From: Desmodesmus armatus
Lineage: Eukaryota > Chlorophyta > Chlorophyceae > Sphaeropleales > Scenedesmaceae
Assembly: GCA_007449985.2 (NCBI GenBank)
Contig: VIIQ02000773.1
Coordinates: 124,001 to 188,000 of the forward strand
Length of the DNA stretch: 64,000 nt
Direction: 5' to 3'
Shown here: positions 25,401 to 36,800 of the stretch, piece after piece
How positions within the stretch are numbered: the first letter of the stretch is position 1
Layout of the letters: every line of letters begins with the position of its first letter
The notes under the pieces: generated by a model
Seen by the model: the letters and a program-made list of their open reading frames with translations, nothing else
What the model was told of the DNA's origin: nothing
Database searches by the model: none
Position numbers and translations under genes: made by a program

Positions 25401-25735
25401 TGGCAGCTGATGCTCACCCTGCTGCCTCCTGCCTGCCGGGCCCCTGCTGCAACCACAGCCATGCCCGGCTTCAGCTGCAGTGTGCTGGTGGCAGTGACTG
25501 CTGTTGATGCCTGCAGCTCAAACACCTTCCAAGCCCCCGATGCTGCTGGCCCCTTTGCCTGCTGCACTGCGTCAACCAGCTGCTGCCATGACCGCACCCG
25601 CACCACGTCACTGGACTTGAGGGCTGCACCCTGACGCAGGGGCAGCTGCTGCCTGGCTGCTTGTAGCAGTGCCGTAGCAGCCCTGGTCCCAGTCTGACAT
25701 GGGGACACACTCTGCTGCGCTGGCAAAGGAGCAGC
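16455..25735 (-). CDS. giant beta-helix / Cys-rich / multi-pass membrane protein, paralog A
   Basis: Eleven exons (25735-25347, 25024-24698, 24414-23553, 23212-22553, 22309-21175, 20654-19284, 18984-18947, 18691-18481, 18320-18182, 17879-17768, 17510-16455) join in phase to 2,099 codons plus stop. Residues to about 1,125 are repeats of the GGA-/NNTA- type (SNNSASTAGGAVSV), as in right-handed parallel beta-helices and Pmp-like repeats. A Cys-rich knot follows near 1,375-1,420 (CSTCPPPGTYSVC), then a DGYTGNLCSNC element. From about 1,530 there are several hydrophobic spans (IALFVLLRLFDLSVVLLSVF and others). An EF-hand-like loop DFDKDGKVSWAD lies near 1,940, before a Ser/Thr/Ala-rich tail. Likely a plasma-membrane surface protein with a cytosolic calcium sensor; ligand unknown. 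The expected signal-peptide exon was not found: a transposon begins 42 bp upstream of the first exon listed. Confidence 0.85.
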
Positions 25736-25777
25736 CTACACAGCAGACAACAGTTACAGGTGGGTACCTTGACAGTA

Positions 25778-26437
25778 CAGTTCGGCAGAAGTAAGCCAGG
25801 TGGAAGGTCACCGCTGCTGTCTTGGGTCGACAAGTGCAGAGAAATGCTTTTCCGTAACAAAGAATCCCTATGGGGCCCTGCTAGGGCGCAACTGGGCCCT
25901 TTTGCCCCATGGCAGTTCGGACGACATTATGGCCGTTGAATGAGAAAGTGAGGTTTGCGTTCAAAGCTCCAGAGCAGCTTACAGCTGGATAGAGCAATCA
26001 AGATTTGAATCCCAGGGGCATATGTGCCTGTGTGTTGCCTGATCAGCGCTGGGTTGTGAGCTGCTGCTGTTGCCTTGTTGTGAGACAGTTTGTTGGAGAC
26101 TGAGACAGCCTGGCCTCGCTGCTGCTGTTGGCGTTCAAAAAGCTGCTTGAGAGTCAGCTCCCTGCTGGTGCGTGGGTGGGTGCACAAGCCATGCAGCTGC
26201 TGTTACAGCATGTTGTTGAGGCAGCAGCTGCTGGTCCCCTCCTGGCCATTTTCAGCTGACAGACCCCATTTTTCACATGCAGCTGCTGTGCAGACACTCA
26301 AGGCAAGCACTGCAGCTGCCTGTACGATCTGGTAGGTACTTGTTAGCCCTAGCCAGCTGTGTGCAGACCCCTCCCATCTGTCCCTGCATTTCAAGCCTGT
26401 GGTCCCAGTGACGGTCTGACTACTTGCTGCCAAAGCG
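25778..26437 (+). repeat. 660-bp direct terminal repeat, left copy
   Basis: This copy looks identical to 29958-30617 at a constant offset of 4,180 bp. Its own ends are imperfect inverted repeats, so it could also move as a short non-autonomous element. Inside, CAGCTGGATAGAGCA followed closely by GATTTGAATCCC resembles tRNA A- and B-box motifs with the anticodon arm missing. No long coding frame is convincing. Confidence 0.85.
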
Positions 26438-27632
26438 AAGGTTGGTTGACTTTCGCCGTTGGTGCAGCTGCTCGCCCGCAAGCTGTGCCAGGCTGCAGTG
26501 CTACCTGGGCAGATCTGATCGCACTCACTTGTCACTCGCTCTGCTGCGCTTGTTTTTGCCCATCTTGCTGCAGCGTTCCAGGCAGGCTGGTGTCGCGGAC
26601 CTGCATAATCCGCAGCGGTGCGTGTACCAAAATGTGTGTTTTTGTGCATTGTGAGAGTCTATCTGGTGCAGCGGGGCCATAGACGCCTCAGCTGACTTCA
26701 GACTTGAGCAGATGCTAGTGATGTCTGGCGCGAAACTTCCAAAGGGCTTGCGTGCAGCTCTCGAAAGCAAAATGAATGACTTATGAATGCTTTAAGAGGA
26801 CCTGTCAAGCACGTCACACTGGCACTGGCCTTATCGCGACAAGCCCGCCACACCTGGAAAGCTGGCAGTCTCTGCAGATTGCTTGCTGTTCCTGCTGTGG
26901 GCACCGGCTGCTCTCTAGACGCCTGCTGTTCGTTGAATGCTTGATTTACTACAAACTGACGTTGCTACAGAGGGTGATGTTGATGTAAGCGCGGACCATT
27001 GGCCTTTGAACAGGGGTGAAGTTGGCTTGGATGCTTCCAGGTTGCTTTCCTTGCGCAGCAAATGAACTCGTTTCGTACTCAATATTATAGCATTCGGCCT
27101 CGAGCATGCCTGGTTGCACAGCTGTGAAAGCACAGCTGCTAACAGTGCAATACCAGGCACAGTTGACATGACATAACTCCCAGTAGTGCCTGTCTCAAGC
27201 ACAATGAGGTAAAGATGGGGCATCTAAGCTGCAAACTCTCTCCACACATACCAGTTTATGTGACAGAATCAATGATTGGACAGCTGCTATGTGTGCTGCC
27301 TGCCCAACAGTACACCTGGGTGGGGGCCAGTGGCACTTCCAACACCCTCTCTCACACACAACCCTGATAACTACATTGATCAAACTTGCAACAACTACAT
27401 TGAGGGCTGTGCTTTGAATAAACACAGGCTGCACTACATCTTGTTAGCTCAGCGGATGCACTGGCCACAGATCATGAAGACACTGATGCTCACCACAGCA
27501 GTGGCTGCAGCTGAACCCTAAACCCTATAGGTGGCATACCCTGGGAACACACACCCCATGCGCAGCCATGTGCAGGCTTGGACAGCAAACTGCTGCCATG
27601 CTGCTGCTGCATCTGCTGCATGCGCTGACGCC

Positions 27633-29857
27633 TTAGCGGTCGCCTGCATTCGGCCAGTCGCCGTTGCTGCCATGGTGCTGCTTGCCATCTGGATCTGTGA
27701 ACCACTCATCCTCTCCGGATGCGATAATCCTCAACACAGTGGGCAGCTTGCGCATGTTGCGCTCCACCCCCCGGTGGTACAGCTCCCCCTTCTCAAACCT
27801 CTTAAACACACCCTTGAAGATGCGCCGCAGGGACTCACCCGAGAACACAACCCCATGGCAGCATTCATCAAACACCTTGTCTGTTGCTGCTCCCTTGACT
27901 GCACCAATGGAGTGCTCCACCAGCTGATCAATGTCTGAGCTGTGGGGGGGAAGCGAAGGCGGCAGCCTTCAGGCAGGGTGATGGTGCCGTAGCGGGACTC
28001 GATGATCTTATCCGGGATGTTGGCCTGTATGCGGACGTTGTCCATCATGATGATGGGGTCCTCACCAGTCACATTCCTAAACTTCTCCACCATCTTGTAC
28101 AGGTTGTCAGCTACCTCATCAGTAACAGTGCTTGCTGCGTCTGCTCCATCCTTCCTCTGCAGGTCACGGCATGGCGGAGCAACAGCACGGCAACAGCAAA
28201 GGGAGGGAGGCATTGATGAGGAAGGCCTTGGCAGCACATCAACTGGGGGGGATCAGGGTGAAGAAGCCACACAACAGAGCAGTGACGTGGGTGGACCGTG
28301 CTGGCAATGAGTATAAGTTGCTCAAGTCAGAGAAGAAGAAGCAGTTCATGTGGTGCACTACGGAGTGTCGGGACAAGGTGCAACACTTCAAGTTGTGCAC
28401 CCCTGACGCTGTGCGCAAGCCTGTCGCACTCATGTGCTGCTTCTGCACTTATGAAAGTGGGGCATGGGAGGCTGCTGGCCGTCCTGTTATCCCCCCTGCA
28501 GAGTGGAAGTTCATGCAGCTAGTTGCGCAGCAGCAGCAGTCACAGGAGTGGTGTTGGCAGGTGCACTTGACCGATTGCCATGGTCGCATTGATTTCTACA
28601 ACTGGAAGCGCGACGTGTATCTACAAGTTGACGATTCTTATCACTTCAGGGATGGTTGCAAGAATAAGGCATTTGAGCGTGATTTCAAGTGCAGCAAGGT
28701 ATGCTGCGAGCGCCGCCTGGCGCTCGTACGCGCGCATCATGCAGACCTCGCGGCACCGGATATTGTTATGGCAGCTGTTGAATATGCATCGCAGCATAAG
28801 GGTGTTGTTTTTACTGCCAGCTACGAGCTTTCTGGCAAGCCTCACATTGAGAAGCTGTGTGCTGGGGTGGGAGCAGCAGCAGCAACTGCTGCTGATGCCT
28901 TTGGAAACCAGCTGGTCAATTTGTAACTGTGCTCACCTGGTAGACAAAGGGCTCTTTGCCTTCTTGCCCAAGCTTGTTGAACCAGCGGAGGATGTGGGTG
29001 GTGCCTGTGGTGAGTTCATAGTACACCAAGCCGTTCTTGTCGCTGAAGCTGGGGTGTGCTGACACGCATATGAAGAAGTGAACTGTCTGCTGCTTGTCCC
29101 CCTTGATCGTTGGCAGCGACACGTAGTCGTGCAGGGGGAGGTGCTGCAGGTCCACATATGCCCTGACATGCGCATGGGTGTAGGTGTTGTATGTCCAGCG
29201 GCCCTCGTCGCACTGCACAATCCTAGCTAGGATTGCATTCAGCAACGCCTGTGCGACGTTCCACTCTGCCAGCAGCTGCTTGCAGAAGCTTTTCCGGGCA
29301 GCTTTCTCCTTTTCTGTCAGCCGGTACTTCAACGCAAAACTGCGCCGCCCGAGGTTGGGATCCTCCCTCATCATGGCGTTGTACAGCTGGTGGGGGGTGC
29401 AGTTGTATTTCTGCATGACACCCTTGACAGCATCAGACTCCACCGTCGCCTGCCGCACTGTGGTGAAGTAGGATATCAGGGTGATGGTGTGTCCTTTGCG
29501 GGTCTTTGTGTGCAGCCTTCCTGCCTTGATGGCTGTACTAGCTGTTAGGGCATCTTCTCTGCTGATAAGGACAGGGCGGCCTGTGCGGAGGTTGTCCTCG
29601 ACGTCACCGTACTCCACAAAGTGGTCCCATCTGCCCTTCAATACAGGCTTGGGATCCTCTGCCAGCTTGTCACCACCAAGCTGCTTGCGCACCTTCTTAT
29701 ATAGTCTGCCGGCAAGGCCATAATCGACCTTGCCGTCGACGAGAGCCTGGGCGCAAGCCACGACGCATGACTTCCTGGTGGCCGGGGTGTGGCGGTTGTG
29801 ACCGCTGTGCACAGGCTCCTCCTTAGCTGGTGCCCTGCGCGTGGTTGAAAACAGCAA
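27633..29857 (-). pseudogene. DDE transposase (Tc1/mariner-like), frameshifted
   Basis: The 5' exon ends at 28937 (TTTGTCTACCAG then GTGAGC) and the next begins at 28156 after ACCTGCAG, both in phase 0. The first exon has an N-terminal helical DNA-binding-like part, then the first catalytic Asp in IVQCDEGRWTYNTYTHAHVR. The second exon gives the second Asp in PIIMMDNVRIQANIPDKI and, after a frame break at a 7-G run (27944-27950 plus strand), DIDQLVEHSIGAVKG with the final acidic residue. It ends at 27633. No ATG opens the first exon in this frame, so an N-terminal exon is missing or unrecognised. The frame break could be decay or a homopolymer error. Family assignment rests on the DDE spacing and the DNxxI...VEH motifs. 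Confidence 0.7.
28171..28926 (+). CDS. zinc-binding PD-(D/E)XK nuclease-like accessory protein of the transposon
   Basis: A single 251-codon frame starts at ATG 28171 and ends TAA 28924-28926. It lies antisense almost exactly inside the transposase intron (28157-28936). A Cys cluster (C62, C66, C76, C89, C90, C92) suggests zinc binding. The C-terminal half reads RIDFYNWKRDVYLQVDDSYHF, then DFKCSK and LALVRAHHAD. This resembles the D...(E)xDGxxH...D..K...lR pattern of Vsr/DUF559-type nucleases, with Gln152 where Glu is usual. A nuclease role in excision or integration is inference. Two-protein eukaryotic DNA transposons with a separate nuclease are known (ISL2EU type). The frame is intact, unlike the transposase. 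Confidence 0.55.
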   Translation: MAEQQHGNSKGREALMRKALAAHQLGGIRVKKPHNRAVTWVDRAGNEYKLLKSEKKKQFMWCTTECRDKVQHFKLCTPDAVRKPVALMCCFCTYESGAWEAAGRPVIPPAEWKFMQLVAQQQQSQEWCWQVHLTDCHGRIDFYNWKRDVYLQVDDSYHFRDGCKNKAFERDFKCSKVCCERRLALVRAHHADLAAPDIVMAAVEYASQHKGVVFTASYELSGKPHIEKLCAGVGAAAATAADAFGNQLVNL

Positions 29858-29957
29858 CAGGGTGCATTTGAAAGCACTGAAGCAGCAGTGCCCAATGGGC
29901 TGGGGCTAGGGTTCAAATGGGGTTTAATCAGGGGGGTGGTCACACATGTGAGACCTT

Positions 29958-30617
29958 CAGTTCGGCAGAAGTAAGCCAGGTGGAAGGTCACCGCTGCTGT
30001 CTTGGGTCGACAAGTGCAGAGAAATGCTTTTCCGTAACAAAGAATCCCTATGGGGCCCTGCTAGGGCGCAACTGGGCCCTTTTGCCCCATGGCAGTTCGG
30101 ACGACATTATGGCCGTTGAATGAGAAAGTGAGGTTTGCGTTCAAAGCTCCAGAGCAGCTTACAGCTGGATAGAGCAATCAAGATTTGAATCCCAGGGGCA
30201 TATGTGCCTGTGTGTTGCCTGATCAGCGCTGGGTTGTGAGCTGCTGCTGTTGCCTTGTTGTGAGACAGTTTGTTGGAGACTGAGACAGCCTGGCCTCGCT
30301 GCTGCTGTTGGCGTTCAAAAAGCTGCTTGAGAGTCAGCTCCCTGCTGGTGCGTGGGTGGGTGCACAAGCCATGCAGCTGCTGTTACAGCATGTTGTTGAG
30401 GCAGCAGCTGCTGGTCCCCTCCTGGCCATTTTCAGCTGACAGACCCCATTTTTCACATGCAGCTGCTGTGCAGACACTCAAGGCAAGCACTGCAGCTGCC
30501 TGTACGATCTGGTAGGTACTTGTTAGCCCTAGCCAGCTGTGTGCAGACCCCTCCCATCTGTCCCTGCATTTCAAGCCTGTGGTCCCAGTGACGGTCTGAC
30601 TACTTGCTGCCAAAGCG
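29958..30617 (+). repeat. 660-bp direct terminal repeat, right copy
   Basis: This is the right-hand partner of the block at 25778-26437. It is followed by G and the target TA at 30619-30620. Apparent full identity with the left copy implies recent origin or ongoing homogenisation. Confidence 0.85.
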
Positions 30618-30618
30618 G

Positions 30619-33600
30619 TAGCCAGTATCTCAGCCACAGGCAGCCTTGTAAAGGCGACCAAACAGATCTCACGGCCGAAGTTGACCAAACGCGCCGCATC
30701 CTAGGGCTGTTCAGAGCCCTGCCCAACCGGAGTGCCATAGATCAGCAGTTCAGCACCCAACCGGCCACTGCCCACCGACCCGCCAAGTACCTACCAGCGC
30801 AGCATTCAAAGTCAAAAATAGTGCAAAAAACATCACAAGGAGCGATCGGGTCCCAGGAGGGCATCCTGGAGGGCACCATAGGTGCCTGCTGTGCATTTTT
30901 GCCCAATGGAGGTGCGCGACGCAGACGAGCCACGCGTGGAGCCTATCTACCGTGACACCGCGAACGAAATGTAAGAAGTGGCTGGGTCAAATCGGCACCA
31001 GGCAGCACATGTGCTGATCTTTGGCCGTCCGGATAGTATGCAGCTGTTGAAACGTTCCAGTGGACTGATCAAAGTATGGAGATGCACGTTCCATCGATCA
31101 ACAGCGGAGTTCCCGATCACTGTTAGGAACCTTGCTACTAGGAACCCTGCTAGGAACGTTATGATGGTGTCATGATACTGCTCAGCAGTGCTGGTAGGTC
31201 GACTTTGCTTCAAACTTCGCAAATACATCAACTCAATCGCATGGATATTTGAGCATCCAGCAAAAGTGTGCCAGATGAGGACAGTCGGGCAGACTGGGGG
31301 GTCAGATGGGCAGTACATGTTACGGCTGGCAGCGTGTCACACGCATTATTACGGACTCCACTCGTGTGCTAAAAGCCTGCAAGATGTGAGCAGAGGTAAG
31401 GGCAGATGCCTTACAATGGTACGAAGCAATGGTTGGCAGCAGCTGCTGCAGCAGAAAGCAACACACCTATCAGGTGCAGCAGTGTCTCCCAATGGCTGGG
31501 CAACAACACCGCAAGTAACCCAGGACCAGTCCAAGACAACTCAAGATGCTCGTCCCCAGTACAGCCAGCCAGTAATAAACAACCTTCGATGGTAGTCGTG
31601 GCAACAGCCTGTACAAGGGCCTTGTACAAGCACTGATACCTTGGCCCTGACAATCAAGTGCTTGGTAGCAGCAGGTGAAGTCATCAACAATCATAGTCGG
31701 CATAGAAAGGGCAAAACAATCCCGCGCAAACACGCTGGAGCTAGCGCACACACCATACAGCATAAGTACTGGCACACGTATGACCGTGACCAAAGCACAA
31801 CCCAACGACACCTCTTTGCCAGGATACAAGAGACCCCGAGCAGAGGCATCCAGACAACTTTCAAAAGCCCCATTCACAAACTGACTGTGTGCCCAACCAA
31901 ACCAACCTTGGAAACTGCCCCGTAAACAACTGCGGCGCAACGGCATAGAAAGAACAGACGACTGCTTGCAGGTACCAAAGAGAGAGCCATCACCACACTG
32001 CCCATGTCCCGCATTGCTCTGTGGCTTTGTCACATTGCCCATGTCCCGCATTGCTCCGTGGCCCTGTCCAAACCCTGCATACAAATGCAACATGCACGGC
32101 AGCTCGCTGAGCTTCTCGATGGGTTCTAAGCACACAACCCAGGTTGCACCATGGCGTATGCCAGTGGGCTTTGCAGATTTGCATATCCACTCCATAAGAA
32201 GCCACCAGTACTGATGGCATCACTGCCCATGGCAAGCATACATCACGACGTCTTTCACAGCGCAGACAGCCATCATGGACGCCACACACTTCCATCAGCC
32301 TTGTCATCACAGCTCAAACTTTGAAACAAGAGCCATACAACCCGCAACATAGGACCAACAATCAGTGGCATGCAGAGGCCCTGGAAGCAGCTATAGCTAC
32401 TGCACACCCGATTGTTAGCGGCTGCAAGTGGCCGCGATCATGTGCTTGCTTCCCACATGCCCCCCTCCCCTCACACACAAAAGGTGTCAGGCCAACATAG
32501 GATCCGCTCAATCCACAGTGCATCCTCTGTACCCAAGGCTCAAACACACAATGGCTCCAACAGACCACATTGCAGGCCGCTAAAACTGCCCCTTTCCTTA
32601 CACCTCCGACCCACAATGTGGCAGCACTACATACGCTGCAGGTGTAGCACTCCCCGCAACTACATGCTGTGACAAGTTATCAGGTGCAGCTCTGAGCTTG
32701 CGTGCAAAATAAGCCCCTGGCTCCTTTGCAAATTGCATGGCTTTGCCCCTGCTAAAGACTGTGACCACAACTGTACCTGTAACTGCAAATCCTGTGGCGC
32801 AGGTGTGCTCAGCAGAGCACATGTACTGCAAACTCTTCCAGACGGTAAAGCATATTGCTGAAGAAACACAAGCAGCAGTGGCAGCATGCCGTAACCTGCA
32901 ATTCTCAAATGCAAGGTCAGCACCGTCCAAACAACTCACGGCAACAGGCCCAGATGAGCGCCAAATCCTTGGAAACACCCGCTGCTTTCTACACATGCCA
33001 TACCACATGCCATACCAACCAGGCGGCCAGCCACAAAGGTTGAGTATAAGCGCGGCATGGCATCACCAGGTTCATCCTGAAGGCACTGAAATCCTCAAGG
33101 AACTGAGAGCAGCACCCATTCCACAACAGGCACAAGGGGCACTCTCACAACCAGACCTCAGCCCAACCCGAGCATTGGCTGACGTCACTACATTCATGTT
33201 GTGACCACAAACACTGAATATGAGTACAGGTTCCATATAACATACATACCAAAAAACGTGAGTATATCTCTGACATGAGACCGAGCAGTAGCAGCTCAAC
33301 CCTGTGCACGCCGCAGGCTGCCAACATGGCAGTCACAACCACAGTCAGTAGCACCCATCACAGCAGCCAGCACAGAACAAAGACGATCTTTGGTTGTGGC
33401 AGCTGCTTACTAGCAACTAACGTTCTACAACGCACATGCTGGCATAGTCTGGTCTGCTGCACCCATTGTGTGACCTCACTCACACAGCCGCTGTCGCGGC
33501 GATGCCAGCTTGCAGCTACACCTCGTCTGGTTTGGTTCAAGTAAGTGGCTGCTGGGCCTATCTGCACTCTGCAACAGCATGAGGCCAAAACCCATAAATA

Positions 33601-33872
33601 TGATGAGGTGCAGAGAAAGCAAGCATGTGGGCAGAGTGTCTTGTCAAGACAACACAGGGAGAAACCAACAAGAATGCGCGACTGTAGAAGCACATCACAC
33701 ACATGTGGGCCAAAAACAGCCCAGGTCAGTTCAAACATCACACAACCCAACACATGTACCTTCTATGAAAGCTGTGCAGTCACATGCACACAACGCTCTT
33801 CAAACATTCCCTAGGTTCTGTTCACTCCCTCGTACGCGTGTCTGTACGCAGCAGGCCACACGGCACTGTACA
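30619..33872. other. intergenic, no gene recognised
   Basis: The region lies between the transposon and the 3' end of giant gene B. The longest minus-strand frame (31470-32195) has no domain and includes a 37-bp tandem duplication at 31993-32067 (CCCATGTCCCGCATTGCT repeated). A minus-strand frame at 32598-33008 looks mildly protein-like but has no confirmable splice partners. The missing signal-peptide exon of gene A could lie near 30.6-31 kb, but I could not identify it. Confidence 0.4.
31993..32067 (+). repeat. 37-bp tandem duplication
   Basis: Two adjacent copies of a CACAYTGCCCATGTCCCGCA-type unit differ at a few positions. There is no sign of function. Confidence 0.75.
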
Positions 33873-36800
33873 TCACACCAAGCAAGCAAACAAACTCACA
33901 AAAGCCTTCCAAGCCATGAACAAGCAGTTGATCGAGCCAGCGATGACAAGCAGAGTGTACAGGACAGCCTGTGATGCAGGAGCCACAGGCTGCAGTGTCT
34001 CAGCCGCAACCGTCAGCAGACACAGAACCTGAAGCAGCATATAGCAACCCTTCAGAGCCCTGTCATGCGCTTTGTCCATGCAAGGCTGCACCCATGACAG
34101 CAGCAGCTGCATGCATGCAATCGCACCTGATGCAACCGCAGCCCTCAACAGCACAGAGCTCCCCAGGGAGTTGTCGAGTGCTGTCAGGAGGACCGCAAGC
34201 GCAATCCTGAACACGACAGCAGCAATGGCCCACAACGCTGCAGGGTTGACCGCCTTGAAAGGCACCACAAACCACACCCCTGCAGCTGCAAGAGCTTCCG
34301 CCCACATGTGACCCGCCAAGCCCACCCCACGGTCGCTCGCACAGCACTGTGAGTAAGAACCCCTCTTCCCTGACAGCTGAGCAAGCCAGGTAGCATAGAG
34401 CTGCTGTCCGGTCGGTGTGTTCTGCTTGTAACGAGCAGACTGAACCACAGCTGCCACGATAAGGATCGTCAGCAAAAGCAGCGGCAAGCAAACTGCACCA
34501 GCAACTCCTGCGGCGGCGACCTGTGCTGGCCCAAAGCATGGCATGTTGAGGTTCTTGGACCACCAGCTGCCCTGTGCCGCCCTCCGCTCCCCTGGCAACA
34601 TTCCTGCAGCACCGACTGGGTCCAACGCTGTGCACTGGAAAGCCCCAACCGCTGTAGCTGCCAAGTCGACGGAGCAGTAGCACAGGCTAGCCACAGCAGC
34701 GGCCACAAACAGCCCTGGGGCCTTCAAGTGACGTGAGGCGTCGCCAAGGTAGCTGCACAGCTGCCGCAGCCCCATGCAGAACCCTTGCAGGTGCCCCATG
34801 CATCCGGCGGGTTGCTCTGTGCTGGCTGCCTTAGCATTGCCGTCAACTGCGCTGTGCTGGCCCAAGCCGCCAGCTGCTGCGGCAGCGGCCTGGGCGTGGC
34901 TGCCTGTGATGAACGGAGAGATGGGAATGCCGCTGTCGGTGTCTTTCAAAACAGGGCCGGCGGCTGCGGCGGCTGTGACGGCTGGCTGTTTGCTGCGCTG
35001 GCTGAGGCACTGGCTGCAGCCCAGCAGCCGGCTCAGGGGCTTCATGAGGCACAGGGCGCCAAAAGTCGCAAGGGCCAGCAGCACTGCAAAAGCGGAGCGG
35101 CAAGGGATCAAAATTGACAAATAATTATTTCTATATTAATAATGATGAAATTGGAGCATAGGTAATTGTGGCAAGCAGGATGGGATCTGGGGAGGTGCAA
35201 TTGGAACCTCTCAGAGTGCAGCAATACGTGAGTCTGACGTGATCATTTCACAGCAGGCAAGGCAGTTCCTAGCGTGCGGCAACAAACACACTGACATACG
35301 GAGGTTGACAGGGGGATTTTCTGTACTGCCACTCTGTCTGAGATCTGTGCTGCTGCACCTTTGGAGGGTCTAGTGCTGGCCGGCGTGCACCATTGCAGTG
35401 ACCACTGCTGCACAGAAAAAAACAAGAAAGATTGCGGAAGATACACCCCCTTTGTATCACTATGCCTGCAGGCTGATCTATAAGGCCTCCACTCAGTAAG
35501 CAGGCATAGTGCAGCAAGCCCCCGTTTGCGGGGAAACAAGACGAGAAGACAAGAAGAACAAGAGGTTGCTGCCCTTACCTGGGTAGATTGAGGAGACGAT
35601 TGAGCTGGCAGCAGTACCACGCCCAGGCATGCCTGGAGCCATGAGGCACTCCAGCGGCACCCAGCCCAGGGTGCTCTGTGGTGTTGTCAGCAGCAGTGCC
35701 AGCAGCATGGAGGCCCCACGAGCCGTCAAGGGAGCTGCGGCACTGAAAATGAGGTACGCCAGCTGGTGCCAGTCGAGCAGGGCCTGAATGGGATGGCAGG
35801 AGCAGCAGACGAGCAGCGTCTGGAGTCTTGGAATCGGATGTTGTGTTGTTGTTTCAGAGTGGATCTTAGTGACAACTGCACTGGGGGCTTGTTAGGCTGG
35901 AGCACTGCTTGTCCGCTTGCACGCATGGCGCTTGCAAATGTTGCAAAGCTTCCCGGCTAAAGCGCACGAGTACATATACTTGACACCCCAACAGAAGCAC
36001 TAGACAGCTCAGGATTCCAATGGTGACGCTCCAACCGCAGTGTGGCACTGGACACCTCCCTGCCACATCATTCACTTGCAAGCTGCACACCCTGGACTCG
36101 GTTATGAATGTTGTCCCTCTGCCCCACACAGCGTACTACATGTTGTCCGGATCCCCAAATGCAGTATGCACCCGCTCTGTTGCACGCATGCTTATAGTGT
36201 GCCTGCGCTGCCGAATCCCCACACACCCCTGCTCTCCCCAACGCACGCCCTTCCCCAGGAAACAGCCTCACGCACCATGACCCACACACTCAGGCGGCTA
36301 GCACTCTTGAAGAGGTGTTCGTCTGTCTCGGCATCCACGCGCGACTTGGCTGAGGCGCCTGCAGGGTCCGCAGAGTCCGCTGCATCTGTAGAGGCACAGC
36401 CCCTCAGGCCTGTTGCGCTGTTGACACTGCCGCAGCTGTCCTGGATTTGTAGGCCTGAGCCTGTGACAGCATGCGGGAGGCAGTTGGGATGGCATGCGGG
36501 AGTTCAGGGTTAGGTGGGTCATGGGTAGCTTTGCAAAGAGGGATGCAGAGCGGATGGTTGAGTGGTGGAGAAGACTGCAGGAGGAGTCAGGGTAGCTGGT
36601 TGGCAGGCAGACAAGCAGGCACGAATCACACAGCCACCGTCAGACCAGACCCCAGCACCCCTGCCATGCATCAACATTCTAACACTAAGGCCGACTGTCC
36701 CATCCCATCTGCCCGAGCTGCCGCGCTTCAGCCACCGGACACCCACCTGAGAAGCAGGACCTTGTGCGGCTCCACACCAGCAGCATCACACAGGCCAGCA

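Larger units (their letters stand above)
25778..30618. mobile_element. Tc1/mariner-like DNA transposon with long direct terminal repeats
   Basis: TA dinucleotides flank the unit at 25776-25777 and 30619-30620. The outer ends are imperfect inverted repeats: CAGTTCGGCAGAAGTAA at the left, and the reverse complement of the right end CCGCTTTGGCAGCAAGTA. In addition, a 660-bp block is present identically, in the same orientation, at both ends. The inside holds a minus-strand DDE transposase and a plus-strand accessory ORF. It sits upstream of exon 2 of giant gene A, in its presumed first intron or promoter. Confidence 0.75.

Noticed and set aside
25778..30618. LTR retrotransposon, because of the direct terminal repeats
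   Set aside because: No reverse transcriptase, integrase or TG...CA ends. The coding content is a DDE transposase and the flanking duplication is TA.
31470..32195. 241-codon open frame on the minus strand
   Set aside because: Contains a tandem DNA duplication, no family motif and no neighbouring exon with matching phase.
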